NCBI GenBank assembly: GCA_028817795.1
Contig: JAPPOU010000043.1
Span: 1 to 32,937, forward strand
Direction of reading: 5' to 3'
DNA: 32,937 nucleotides
Origin: Alphaproteobacteria bacterium
GTDB lineage: Bacteria; Pseudomonadota; Alphaproteobacteria; Micavibrionales; UBA2020
The stretch's first letter is position 1, and each line of letters opens with the position of its first letter. Of the stretch, positions 23,458-32,010 are shown piece after piece. The position numbers and the translations under genes are program-made. A model generated the notes under the pieces. The model worked only from the letters and a program-made list of their open reading frames with translations, did not search any database and was not told the DNA's origin.

Positions 23458-25418
23458 CGCCCAAAGATGGCACGTTTCAGGTACCGGGGGAAATCCCAAC
23501 CACCTGTGCCGGAGACATCTGGCACGGCACCTGCCTTGCCTTCCATGAAGTCCACCAGCCGTACCGCGCCATCCGCTTTGTAAATGGCCGGGTTCTTGGT
23601 GCGATAGTCTTCCTGCCGTCTTCGCAGACTTTCCAGCGCCGGCCCTTCTGATAAAACATCTGTAATATGTGCCAGCAATTCTTCCCGCGTGAGCGCATTC
23701 AGCGCATAGGGGAGCTTCAAAAAGGCATCTGGCAAGAAGCGATCGTTCGCCACGTAACGCACGACCGGAATGCCGTAACCTGAAGCCTCGACCCCCACGT
23801 TACTGGTGCGCGTCACGACAAGGAAAGCGGATTGCAGCACAGATTCCTTGCACGCATCCGGCGGCAAAATGCGCACAGGGATGATGGTGCCATGCCTATC
23901 AAGATGGTATTGATACGACTCCCGAAAATCTTCCGGCTCACGCGGGTGCAACTTTAACACAATTTCACAATCATTAAATTTTTCTGCCGCTTCGATCACT
24001 GCCATCAACAGCTCAAGATTATGCTTGAACACACCCGTTTGCGTCGCCACCATGATAACCCGTTTGTCATCGTTATGCGCCACAGGCACGGACGGCGCAG
24101 ATGAAACCACCGCCGTCTTTAAAAGATACCCAATGCGCACAACGTTTTGGCGGTCAAGATTCCACGACCGGGCAAGGAAGTCTTCTTGCTCGCTGTCAAT
24201 GACGGCATGGTAATTTGTATGAGTCTGAAATTGCCGTGCAGAATCGGCTTGCGTCAAGACATGCACATCCACTGTCGGAACGCTGCGCCGGCGCATTAAG
24301 GCATCAAAAGCAACGCCATAATAAATGCGCGCCCCAAAAACCAGCCCATAGGCCGGACGGCAACGGGACAGCACTTCATCCAGCCAATATACAGCGCCCA
24401 AAAATGCGCGCACCATGCCCAGTGTCGTATGCGCGACGGCATAACGCTTATATATATCTGTCAGATCAAGGCCCGGATAAGCACCTGGCCTTTCCAGCTC
24501 CCGCGCTTTGCGCATAATCTTCAACAATGCTTTTTGAGTCTTGGGGGCAAAAAGAACCTCGCGCAGAACCTGATCGATATAGATCACGGTACATGCATGA
24601 CCTGTCCGCGCCGCCTTTTCTCGCAAGCTTTCGCGCACTTTTTCCGTGCCATCCCACGCCCCGCCAAAAAACACCACAATAGCAGGCCGCGTTTCCAAAA
24701 CCGCCAATGCCGCCTGATGCAGTGCCTCTAAATAAAACGGGTTCTTGGACGGGCTGGGTAAAATAACGGGGGACTTGCCTGTGACAGGTACGTCACGCGG
24801 CTTGACATCGCGATGACGAAAATCTTTCCACAATTGGTACAACAGGCGTAAAATCCCTTTCTTACCCGGCTTTTGCACATAGGCCGGTGATGCACCCTTT
24901 AGCGGCGAGCAAACAGGGATATCCAGCCCCTTGCCTATGATCAAATCAGATACCGCCGCATCAAACGCACCATTGTTGGAAACCACCACCACATCACGCA
25001 CATCCGGGCCAAGCTGCGCGTCCAGGATAGCAAGACAGTAATGGTCCATATGCAGCTTATCCAGCAATAAAACAGACATTGCCTCGTGCTGGTGCGCCAG
25101 TTTCGGGTACCCTTTCAAAAGGTCGCGCACAACATCACGTACGCTGTTGTCAAAAACAGAGAACCGTTTCTTGCTATCCTCGAAATACCAATGCACGGCA
25201 CCATTGAGCGCAAAAAATCTGCCGTCACAATCGCCCTGCAGCCCCACCGCGCCAGGAAGAAACCGTGCAACACATATGACGTTGTCACGAGAAAGTTCCT
25301 CTATATACCTTCTGTCTATTTTTTCCGCCGCCACCTGAAAGACAAACAAAACTTTCCCCGGTGCGCTGAAATCAATATCATCATAGTTCTTAAAAAAAAG
25401 ATCATTCGAGTCTGTCAT
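23454..25418 (-). CDS. Large GT-B-like protein, putative glycosyltransferase (654 residues)
   Basis: The N-terminal half (to about 220) is of unknown family with alternating strands such as 'GKVLFVFQVAAEKIDRRYI'. The C-terminal half looks like a GT-B nucleotide-sugar fold: IVLKLHPRE with H491 and R493, then TSNVGVEASGYGIPVV (S539-N540-V541-G542), the acceptor/donor-side motif also seen in capsule and UDP-sugar epimerase-like enzymes. No signal peptide or TM. It probably transfers or polymerises the nonulosonic acid or a partner sugar, by context. It follows the oxidoreductase gene with an ATGA overlap (25415-25418). It is collinear with the 634-residue protein encoded at 28852-30756. Confidence 0.7.
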   Translation of the reverse strand: MTDSNDLFFKNYDDIDFSAPGKVLFVFQVAAEKIDRRYIEELSRDNVICVARFLPGAVGLQGDCDGRFFALNGAVHWYFEDSKKRFSVFDNSVRDVVRDLLKGYPKLAHQHEAMSVLLLDKLHMDHYCLAILDAQLGPDVRDVVVVSNNGAFDAAVSDLIIGKGLDIPVCSPLKGASPAYVQKPGKKGILRLLYQLWKDFRHRDVKPRDVPVTGKSPVILPSPSKNPFYLEALHQAALAVLETRPAIVVFFGGAWDGTEKVRESLREKAARTGHACTVIYIDQVLREVLFAPKTQKALLKIMRKARELERPGAYPGLDLTDIYKRYAVAHTTLGMVRAFLGAVYWLDEVLSRCRPAYGLVFGARIYYGVAFDALMRRRSVPTVDVHVLTQADSARQFQTHTNYHAVIDSEQEDFLARSWNLDRQNVVRIGYLLKTAVVSSAPSVPVAHNDDKRVIMVATQTGVFKHNLELLMAVIEAAEKFNDCEIVLKLHPREPEDFRESYQYHLDRHGTIIPVRILPPDACKESVLQSAFLVVTRTSNVGVEASGYGIPVVRYVANDRFLPDAFLKLPYALNALTREELLAHITDVLSEGPALESLRRRQEDYRTKNPAIYKADGAVRLVDFMEGKAGAVPDVSGTGGWDFPRYLKRAIFGR

Positions 25419-26365
25419 ACGCCATAAACCCCCTTAATCAAATCAAACGTCGGCATTACATCACCAAGGCGCAGAGCATCTGATGACGCGCCGCGCAGGG
25501 CCGCGATGACAGACAGGGCCTGCCTGCGGAACCCCGGCTTGAAATCAGTATCAAGATCATCTGTCGGCGGCATATCGTGCCACACGCGGCTGCCGGGCAT
25601 CTGTTTGCGTGCTGCCTCCAGCGGTTTCATTTCCCAGCGGCCGTCTTCGGATGCGACAGACACGGCCCATGGCCCCTGCGCCCGCCAGTGGCATTCGTAT
25701 AGCCCCCTATCACCGCTTTCAAAGGCAATATGGGCCAGCGTCATGAATGTATCGTCGATACCGTTCCATGGTTGCAGCACATCCACTTTTGAAATCGCAC
25801 CGCGCCCCAAAAAGGTGAAATAATCAACAAGATGAATGCAGTTGGCGTACATCCAGCGCTCCAGAACCTCTGGCGGGTGGTTGTGGGCCTGTTTGATTTT
25901 CAAAATCGGCTGCTCATCCTGCACATGAATGAAACGTGGCGCGGTCTTGCCTTCCAGCTCCTGCCGCACCGCCAGCGTGCTGGATAAAAACCGGCGATTC
26001 ATCGCTACGAAAATATCTGCACCGGTATCGACAAGGCGCTGCACCCCTGCAACAGACAACGCTGGGGGCTTTTCCAGCAACAACGCCCACGGATGTTGTG
26101 CTGCGGCAAGGCCCGTTTCCTCCATCGCGGCAACAGAGACCGTCACGACCACAAGATGCGCTTGCGTCTTTTCATACAGTTCATCAATAGAACCGCACAC
26201 ATGTGGTATTGCAAATTCAGATGCCAAAGATTCGCATTTTTCACGTGTGCGGCTGAAAATACCCGACAACACAACCCCCGGCATGTCCGAAAAAGCGCGG
26301 ATATGTTCCCGCGCCATGTTTCCGGCACCTATAAAAGCAATGCGAATATCCTCCGTTACGCCCAC
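25415..26365 (-). CDS. Gfo/Idh/MocA family oxidoreductase (316 residues)
   Basis: An NAD(P)-dependent sugar oxidoreductase. The Rossmann motif is FIGAGNMA (11-18), and LEKPPALS with E98-K99-P100 is the family EKP motif (catalytic lysine). The C-terminal domain carries NCIHLVDYF, a histidine region expected at the active site. It is shorter than most family members (about 330-350). Its start lies inside the end of the upstream oxidoreductase gene (10-base overlap), and its stop overlaps the next gene. It may reduce or oxidise a sugar nucleotide intermediate of the locus; the substrate is unknown. Confidence 0.85.
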   Translation of the reverse strand: MGVTEDIRIAFIGAGNMAREHIRAFSDMPGVVLSGIFSRTREKCESLASEFAIPHVCGSIDELYEKTQAHLVVVTVSVAAMEETGLAAAQHPWALLLEKPPALSVAGVQRLVDTGADIFVAMNRRFLSSTLAVRQELEGKTAPRFIHVQDEQPILKIKQAHNHPPEVLERWMYANCIHLVDYFTFLGRGAISKVDVLQPWNGIDDTFMTLAHIAFESGDRGLYECHWRAQGPWAVSVASEDGRWEMKPLEAARKQMPGSRVWHDMPPTDDLDTDFKPGFRRQALSVIAALRGASSDALRLGDVMPTFDLIKGVYGV

Positions 26366-27381
26366 GGAAACACCCTGTCTGCAGGCAGCGCATCACGGCC
26401 CAAGCGTACAACGGTATTATCTTGTTCGGCAGACATGTAAGCCCCTGCCAGAATTTCTACCGTCCGGCGGATTGTGCCTGCATCCGGGTAATCTTTTCCT
26501 GCAAGCAAGGCCCGCAGCGTCTTGCGGCAACGTTCTACCAAATCGGAAGATTCAAACGTCGTCACATAACTTTCAGCAGGTAGACCGTAAAGCGTGGTTG
26601 GTTTGTCACGGAATTCAGATTTCCTATGCGTCACAATCGCCGCGCCCGTCAGCGCGTTCAAGACCACTTGCCCGTATTTCGCAGCATAGGTCACGATAAT
26701 GCCGTGGCCGTTATTAACGCTGGCATTCACCGTCATGACCTTGCCGCCATCCGTCGTAATACGTAACTGGCCAGAGCGGTCTTCAAACTCCGCGCCACGG
26801 GGATTAGCAACCACATCACGGTCAAACCATGCCTGCACCTCGACCGGCATCTCCCCGGTCAAAAAGCGCAGCATTTCAATGTTATGGCTGGCGTTCATGG
26901 CAAGGCCGAAATTCCCTGCAGAAACATTGACGGCATTGACGCCACCCATCACATCAGATTGCAGCAAATCACGAATAGCAATGTCTGCCTCGGTAAAACG
27001 CACCGGGTGGTTCACGGCCAAAAGCGCGCCGCTTTTATCACAAGCGGCAATCATAGCCTCGCACTGGCGAACGGACACAGCCATGGGCTTTTCACACAAA
27101 ATATATTTCACCCCCGCTTCCGCTGCCTGTACAACATAGTCATGGTGCGATGGCGCGGTCGTGGCGACAATCACAAGGTCAGGCACATGGTTTTGCAAAA
27201 GTGCATCAAAACCGGAAAACGCCATATTGTTGCCGAGCACATATTTCCCGCAGGCTTCATCTAGTGCCGCCTTGCGCGCATCCACAATACCGGACAATCG
27301 CAAAACATCATCCATGCCCATGACAGCTTCGATATGCCGCTGCCCCATGCGCCCGCACCCTATAACGACTACCGTTTTCAT
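26356..27381 (-). CDS. Gfo/Idh/MocA family oxidoreductase (341 residues)
   Basis: A second, different NAD(P)-dependent oxidoreductase. It has a GCGRMGQRH Rossmann start (8-16), CEKPMAVS with E97-K98-P99, NHPVRF and an HNIEMLRFL catalytic-region motif. The start at 27381 is set by GGAG eight bases upstream; a longer frame from 27435 has no support. It is the first gene of a three-gene unit with the smaller oxidoreductase and the large GT-B-like gene, all overlapping. A 140-base gap separates it from the 2-epimerase gene upstream on the same strand. Confidence 0.87.
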   Translation of the reverse strand: MKTVVVIGCGRMGQRHIEAVMGMDDVLRLSGIVDARKAALDEACGKYVLGNNMAFSGFDALLQNHVPDLVIVATTAPSHHDYVVQAAEAGVKYILCEKPMAVSVRQCEAMIAACDKSGALLAVNHPVRFTEADIAIRDLLQSDVMGGVNAVNVSAGNFGLAMNASHNIEMLRFLTGEMPVEVQAWFDRDVVANPRGAEFEDRSGQLRITTDGGKVMTVNASVNNGHGIIVTYAAKYGQVVLNALTGAAIVTHRKSEFRDKPTTLYGLPAESYVTTFESSDLVERCRKTLRALLAGKDYPDAGTIRRTVEILAGAYMSAEQDNTVVRLGRDALPADRVFPWA

Positions 27382-27521
27382 GCCGTATTCTCCATCAATA
27401 TGGCCGCAGACATGCACTGTGCTGCCTATCGCCATACATATTTTTCCGTAATTTTTTAATAGTTATTGCGTCCCTTTTTGGTATAGGGAAAAACCGCGAC
27501 ATGCAAGCGATTATGCCCGTT

Positions 27522-28691
27522 TCAAGCCGCAACGCGGGTCACAAACCCCTTGGTTTTCAGCATATCCAGATCAACCGTAGCCAAGGCATCGCAAATAATG
27601 CCCGCCGCCCGGCCCTGTCCATAAATATTCTCAAGCGCCGCCAGCCCGGCACGGAAAGAATCGCCGCATGCCTGCCGAATCGCGGCGGCGATATCCTCAG
27701 CCCCATTGCCGCAATTGACTGTATTGCGCGACTGCTCACGGCCTTTTTGGCGGTTGCCGATATTGACGACCGGCGTTTTGAAACTGGCAGCCTCAATAAT
27801 CCCGCTGGATGAATTGCCGACAACAGCACGCGCATGACGCATGGCACCAAAATACCCCACTGTTCCCATCGTCCCTGTCATGATGGCACGCGCAGAATTG
27901 TCACGCACAAAAGCGGCAATATGTTCATTCACGATGTTCCCAAAGGTGTCTGCATTGGCCTGCGTAAAGACCAGCCCAAAGTCAGTACCTTCCAGCGCTG
28001 TCAAAAGATTTTTGATATGCGTTTTTGTGTCCGCGTATTCCCGCGTGACGGGATGGTACGTCACCAAAAGAAAATCCCTATCCGGCCATATATCGAATTT
28101 TTCGTGCAATGCAGTACGGTCCGGCAATGTCAATCCGGAAATATTATCCAGTGATGGCGCGCCCGCAAGGAAGATACGCGATTCATTTTCCCCCATCTGC
28201 GCGATGCGCTGTGCAGACAGCTGTGTTGCAGGAAAGTGCAGATGGCTGATCTTTGTGATGGCATGACGAAAGGCATCATCAATTGCCCCTTCCGAAATTT
28301 CACCGCCATGGATATGCGCGATGGGAATATTGAACGGCACGGCCGCCAGCGCCGCTGCCAGCATTTCATACCTGTCGCCCAGAACCAGCAAAATATCAGG
28401 CGGCGTGTGCGCATAAACGGCGGAAAACTTTTCCAGTGTTTCCCCCATGCGGCTGGCAATACCGGCAGGGTCATCCGCTGCCAAATCTACAGAAACACGC
28501 GCCGCAACAGGATGGCCATCAGCTTCAATTGCACCCACAGTCATGCCGTGCGCGGCGGATAAATGCGTGCCCGTCACATACAGGAAATAATCCATGCCGG
28601 ATGCGGCAAGGACCGACAGCACAGGGCGGTAAATGCCGTAGTCCGCCCGGCTGGTCGTCACAATACCAATTTTTCGTTTTGCTGTGCGCAT
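27522..28691 (-). CDS. neuC: Hydrolysing UDP-sugar 2-epimerase (NeuC/LegG type)
   Basis: A 389-residue GT-B-fold enzyme that converts a UDP-HexNAc into free ManNAc-type sugar plus UDP, the precursor-forming step of nonulosonic acid synthesis. Diagnostic blocks are TSRADYG (13-19), LGDRYEM (104-110), AHIHGGEISEGAIDDAFRH (125-143), and NSSSGIIEA toward the C-terminus. With LegB- and LegC-type genes nearby, the substrate may be UDP-2,4-diacetamido-2,4,6-trideoxyglucose (LegG role) rather than UDP-GlcNAc. The family also includes sialic NeuC enzymes; sequence alone does not decide. Confidence 0.9.
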   Translation of the reverse strand: MRTAKRKIGIVTTSRADYGIYRPVLSVLAASGMDYFLYVTGTHLSAAHGMTVGAIEADGHPVAARVSVDLAADDPAGIASRMGETLEKFSAVYAHTPPDILLVLGDRYEMLAAALAAVPFNIPIAHIHGGEISEGAIDDAFRHAITKISHLHFPATQLSAQRIAQMGENESRIFLAGAPSLDNISGLTLPDRTALHEKFDIWPDRDFLLVTYHPVTREYADTKTHIKNLLTALEGTDFGLVFTQANADTFGNIVNEHIAAFVRDNSARAIMTGTMGTVGYFGAMRHARAVVGNSSSGIIEAASFKTPVVNIGNRQKGREQSRNTVNCGNGAEDIAAAIRQACGDSFRAGLAALENIYGQGRAAGIICDALATVDLDMLKTKGFVTRVAA

Positions 28692-28764
28692 GCGGCCCCC
28701 GATCAGGTTTTCCGTATGCTTGATTTATATTAAATTTCACCACACAGGTAAAGCTGCGCCCCAA

Positions 28765-28779
28765 ATATTTACGAAATAT
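28765..28779. repeat. Short perfect inverted repeat in the divergent neuC/GT promoter region
   Basis: ATATTT-ACG-AAATAT is a perfect inverted repeat with a three-base centre, located 73 bases from the neuC start and 72 from the start of the divergent gene. Such symmetry in a divergent control region could be an operator, but AT-rich DNA makes chance matches likely. Confidence 0.3.
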
Positions 28780-28851
28780 CAGATTTTCCCTTGATATTCG
28801 CGCAAGGATTCGGGATCATCCGCGCCTAATATCAGACACAAGGGCCATCAC

Positions 28852-30756
28852 ATGCGGCTTTTTCATCCCCATGCGTGGGAATACGTCAAACATAGGCTCA
28901 CGGCACGCCGGAAAAAAACAGGTGCCCTCAAACCGAACGGGCAAGGACAATCCTATGACCGCGTTCTCTGTCTTGCGCCGGGGTACGGTTTTTTGCCTCC
29001 CCTGCCACAAGCGAACATGGGGCACGTTTACATGGTCACAGATAACGCGCCCTGCAGCTTTGCCAGCAATATCACCATACTGGACCCGCTGCACGACCTG
29101 TCACACACATCTACCCCTGCTTTTGCCCGCAATGTGCAGCGAAACACGGCGCTGTCACAACATATCGTAACAACCCTGCTGGGCCGTTTCCGGACACTGG
29201 CCCCGGAATGGGATATCGAGCTTGATGATTATATTCCCGTCATTGCGTTAAGGCTGGAAGACTTTTTACACCGCGCCTTTACCATGGTCGCCTTCATGGC
29301 CGATGAAATTTCATCAGGCACATACGATGCCATACTCCTGCCGGAACCGGACAATCCCATGATTGCGGGGCTTGCGCCCCTTATCCAAAAACACTTTAAG
29401 CCCGCCGATATATACGCTACAAGCACGCTGGCCCCACACGATACAAAAACACCAAAACCCGCGCCGCAACGTTTGCTGGAATGGAAAGCGCAACGACTTT
29501 TGGCCAACATCAAATCCCGCGCCGCAGATTATCCCGCGTTTGATACAAAGGGCTTAATCTACAGCGCAAAAATGGATGCCAATTACGCCGCCGCCGCTAA
29601 AAACCTTTACAAAGCCGCAGAAAAACACGGCAGCGCCACACTATGGCGTGATGACAATGACGCCTCTTTCGGGTCAGAAGGCACGCCCCTGCCTGCGGCA
29701 CGTCCGGCATGGCGGTTTTTCACACCTTACGCGCCTTTGTTTTGCGATCTTCTGGACGCAACACTGCGGGAAAATGGCGTGCACGAAATGGCAGGCAAAA
29801 ACGCCCCCTATATCTGGCCTGCTCTGTTGCCGCAAATATCATTGTTCATGTGCGGTTTTATGCCTGCAGACCTTGCCACCATTTACCACCTTGAAAAAAA
29901 TATGGCGCAACAAAGGCCCGATTTTATCCTGACAACGACAGGCCGCAAACCCACAGCGCGGATTTTAACAATAGCCGCCCGCCGCCATCATGTACCCACG
30001 TTTGATGCGCAGGTCCTGTTTGCATCCGAGCGTCCGCGTTACAGGCCCCCTGTAGCCGATCACGCCTTTGTCATCGACAGCCACGCACGGCATCTGTACA
30101 TACAGCACTTTGGCATGAAGCCAGATCATGTACATATGGCAGGGCTTATACGCATGGACAGTACGGCTCCGACAACAAAGGCCAAAGACCCTTTTCAAAA
30201 CAAGACGCACCGTGTCCTGTGTGCCCTGCAACCTGTCGGCGCGGATAACTCTACACGCATGATAGAAGCCCTTATCAATGTCTGCCGTGACTTAAACGAT
30301 ACGATGTTGGTACTAAAACCTCACCCTCGCGAAAAACATCTTATCCCCACTTATGCCGCAATTATTGATACGCAGGGAGCCGGGCACTTCTGCACCGTTA
30401 CAGACCGTGATGACACACCCGCATTGATTGCCGCATCACAAGTCGTTGTCACAGCCTTTAGCAATGTCGGCATGGAAGCCGCCCTGCAAAACCGCGCCGT
30501 TATATCGTTAAACCTTGGCGGCGGCGAAAGCCCGTGGCGGATTGATAAAATGGGGCTGGCCACGCTTGCGGAAACGGAGGAAGAGCTGGAAGCCAAGCTG
30601 CACGCTCTCTTGACCGATCCCGCCACGCAAAAGCAAGCCGCTGAAAAACGCGCCACCTACCTGCGGGAAAACCCGCACTTGCAAAAAGGAAGTGCTGCAG
30701 AGCGCGTGATGGACTTCATATACGAATCACAAAATGAAAAGATGAAGACAGCCTAG
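28852..30756 (+). CDS. Large GT-B-like protein, putative glycosyltransferase (634 residues)
   Basis: A soluble protein. The N-terminus is basic (MRLFHPHAWEYVKHRLTARR) and the first half of unknown family. The second half has 'MLVLKPHPRE' with H491 and R493, TAFSNVGMEAAL (S537-N538-V539-G540), and a C-terminal EKRATYLRENP... helix. Motif positions almost equal those of the 654-residue protein, so the two are probably paralogues. The context (between neuC- and legC-type genes) suggests capsule sugar transfer or polymerisation. AGGG eight bases before ATG supports the start. It is the only plus-strand gene between the nonulosonate genes and converges on the aminotransferase gene. Confidence 0.68.
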   Translation: MRLFHPHAWEYVKHRLTARRKKTGALKPNGQGQSYDRVLCLAPGYGFLPPLPQANMGHVYMVTDNAPCSFASNITILDPLHDLSHTSTPAFARNVQRNTALSQHIVTTLLGRFRTLAPEWDIELDDYIPVIALRLEDFLHRAFTMVAFMADEISSGTYDAILLPEPDNPMIAGLAPLIQKHFKPADIYATSTLAPHDTKTPKPAPQRLLEWKAQRLLANIKSRAADYPAFDTKGLIYSAKMDANYAAAAKNLYKAAEKHGSATLWRDDNDASFGSEGTPLPAARPAWRFFTPYAPLFCDLLDATLRENGVHEMAGKNAPYIWPALLPQISLFMCGFMPADLATIYHLEKNMAQQRPDFILTTTGRKPTARILTIAARRHHVPTFDAQVLFASERPRYRPPVADHAFVIDSHARHLYIQHFGMKPDHVHMAGLIRMDSTAPTTKAKDPFQNKTHRVLCALQPVGADNSTRMIEALINVCRDLNDTMLVLKPHPREKHLIPTYAAIIDTQGAGHFCTVTDRDDTPALIAASQVVVTAFSNVGMEAALQNRAVISLNLGGGESPWRIDKMGLATLAETEEELEAKLHALLTDPATQKQAAEKRATYLRENPHLQKGSAAERVMDFIYESQNEKMKTA

Positions 30757-30780
30757 AAACACAACTACGCCCTCAATACA

Positions 30781-30809
30781 TGTCACCCCGAACGCAGTGA
30801 GGGATGACA
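30781..30809. repeat. 29-base imperfect palindrome between convergent genes
   Basis: TGTCACCCC and GGGATGACA are inverted arms (one mismatch) around an 11-base centre containing GAACGCAGTGA. This TGTCA-CCCCGA-GCAGTGAGGG type sequence is familiar to me as an interspersed palindrome in various bacterial genomes. No T-run follows on either strand, so it is not a standard terminator, though it lies exactly where two transcripts converge. Confidence 0.6.
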
Positions 30810-30822
30810 TGAGGGAGATGAT

Positions 30823-32010
30823 TCAAACCAAACACACACTACTAGGCAAGGCCAATATGCGCTGCGCCATGTCTTGCGCCACAGATACATCTGCCCGCGG
30901 GCAATCACCGTACATGGGCAGGGTGTGCATCAATTCCCACAACGGGCGCGACATCAAACCTGCTGCATTCAGCGCATCCAATGCCGCCGCCATACGGGCC
31001 GGGTCTTCAAACCTGATGGCACAGAGCCAGTAGTTGCTTTGCGTATGCGCCTCTTCATGGAAAAGCGAAACGCCATCCATATCTGCAAAAGCATCCGCAT
31101 AGCGCTGCGCCAGTTTACGCTTGGCGGCGATATACTCCGGCAAGGCTTCCAGTTGCGCGCAACCCAGCGCCGCGTTGATGTTCGGCATACGGTAGTTATA
31201 GCCCACCCGGTCATGCATGAAAAATCCGTCTTTTGATACTTTCGCCGTGGTCGAAAGATGCTTGACCATATCCGCCAGCGCCTCATCATTCGTGACAACA
31301 GCGCCACCGCCGCCGGTCGTGATGATTTTATTGCCGTTAAAACTGATCGCCGCGCAGCGGCCCATATGCCCCGTATGTTTGCCGTTATAAAGACTGCCCA
31401 GGGATTCCGCCGCGTCCTCGATCACAGCAATGTGATACTGTGCGGCAACGCGGCACAGGCTATCCATATCAACCGGGTGGCCATAGCAATGCATGGGCAC
31501 GACAGCGCGAATCACGCGGCCTGTTTGCTTATTGATGCATACACCGTCACGTATTTCAGCAATATGCTCCAGATGCGCCGCCAGTTTTTCCGGGCACAGC
31601 CCCATGTTTTTATCCGACACATCGCAAAAATGCGGCACCGCCTCGGTATAGGAAATGGCATTGGCCGTGGCGACAAAGGTTAAGGCCGGGCATAAAACCT
31701 CATCCCCCGATTTGACGCCGCAGACGATCAGGCATAAATGCAGTGCCGCCGTGCCGTTCACAACAGCAACTGCACGTTTCACGCCCAGATAATCCGCAAG
31801 GTCTTTTTCAAACCTGTCGACATAAGCACCGACAGAGGACACCCAGCCGGTTTCAATGCAGTCCAGCACATAGTCTTTTTCCCTCCCACGAAACAGAGGG
31901 GCATGCAGCGGCACAAAATCCTCCCGCGCCGCACCCAAGACGTTTTCCACAGCCGCGACGATATCGTCGGCAGGACCGGATACGGTTTTTTTAGATGTTA
32001 TAGATGTCAT
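30823..32010 (-). CDS. legC: PLP-dependent LegC-type aminotransferase (DegT/DnrJ/EryC1 family)
   Basis: A 395-residue enzyme of the sugar aminotransferase family that puts an amino group on C4 of a 4-keto-6-deoxy UDP-sugar. Visible are NGTAALHL (85-92), EDAAESLGS with D199 that holds the cofactor nitrogen, and SFNGNKIITTGGGG with the Schiff-base lysine K228. The long N-terminal arm and FHEEAHTQSNYWL segment, and the LPSSVCL ending, resemble LegC proteins. ATG 32010 lies 20 bases inside the preceding dehydratase gene; the frame extends upstream to 32196 but that part is only the dehydratase read in another frame. The two are a coupled pair. Confidence 0.85.
   Translation of the reverse strand: MTSITSKKTVSGPADDIVAAVENVLGAAREDFVPLHAPLFRGREKDYVLDCIETGWVSSVGAYVDRFEKDLADYLGVKRAVAVVNGTAALHLCLIVCGVKSGDEVLCPALTFVATANAISYTEAVPHFCDVSDKNMGLCPEKLAAHLEHIAEIRDGVCINKQTGRVIRAVVPMHCYGHPVDMDSLCRVAAQYHIAVIEDAAESLGSLYNGKHTGHMGRCAAISFNGNKIITTGGGGAVVTNDEALADMVKHLSTTAKVSKDGFFMHDRVGYNYRMPNINAALGCAQLEALPEYIAAKRKLAQRYADAFADMDGVSLFHEEAHTQSNYWLCAIRFEDPARMAAALDALNAAGLMSRPLWELMHTLPMYGDCPRADVSVAQDMAQRILALPSSVCLV

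Noticed and set aside
27470..27500. TCCCT/AGGGA hairpin downstream of neuC as a terminator
   Set aside because: Only five pairs with a nine-base loop and no T-run after it on either strand.
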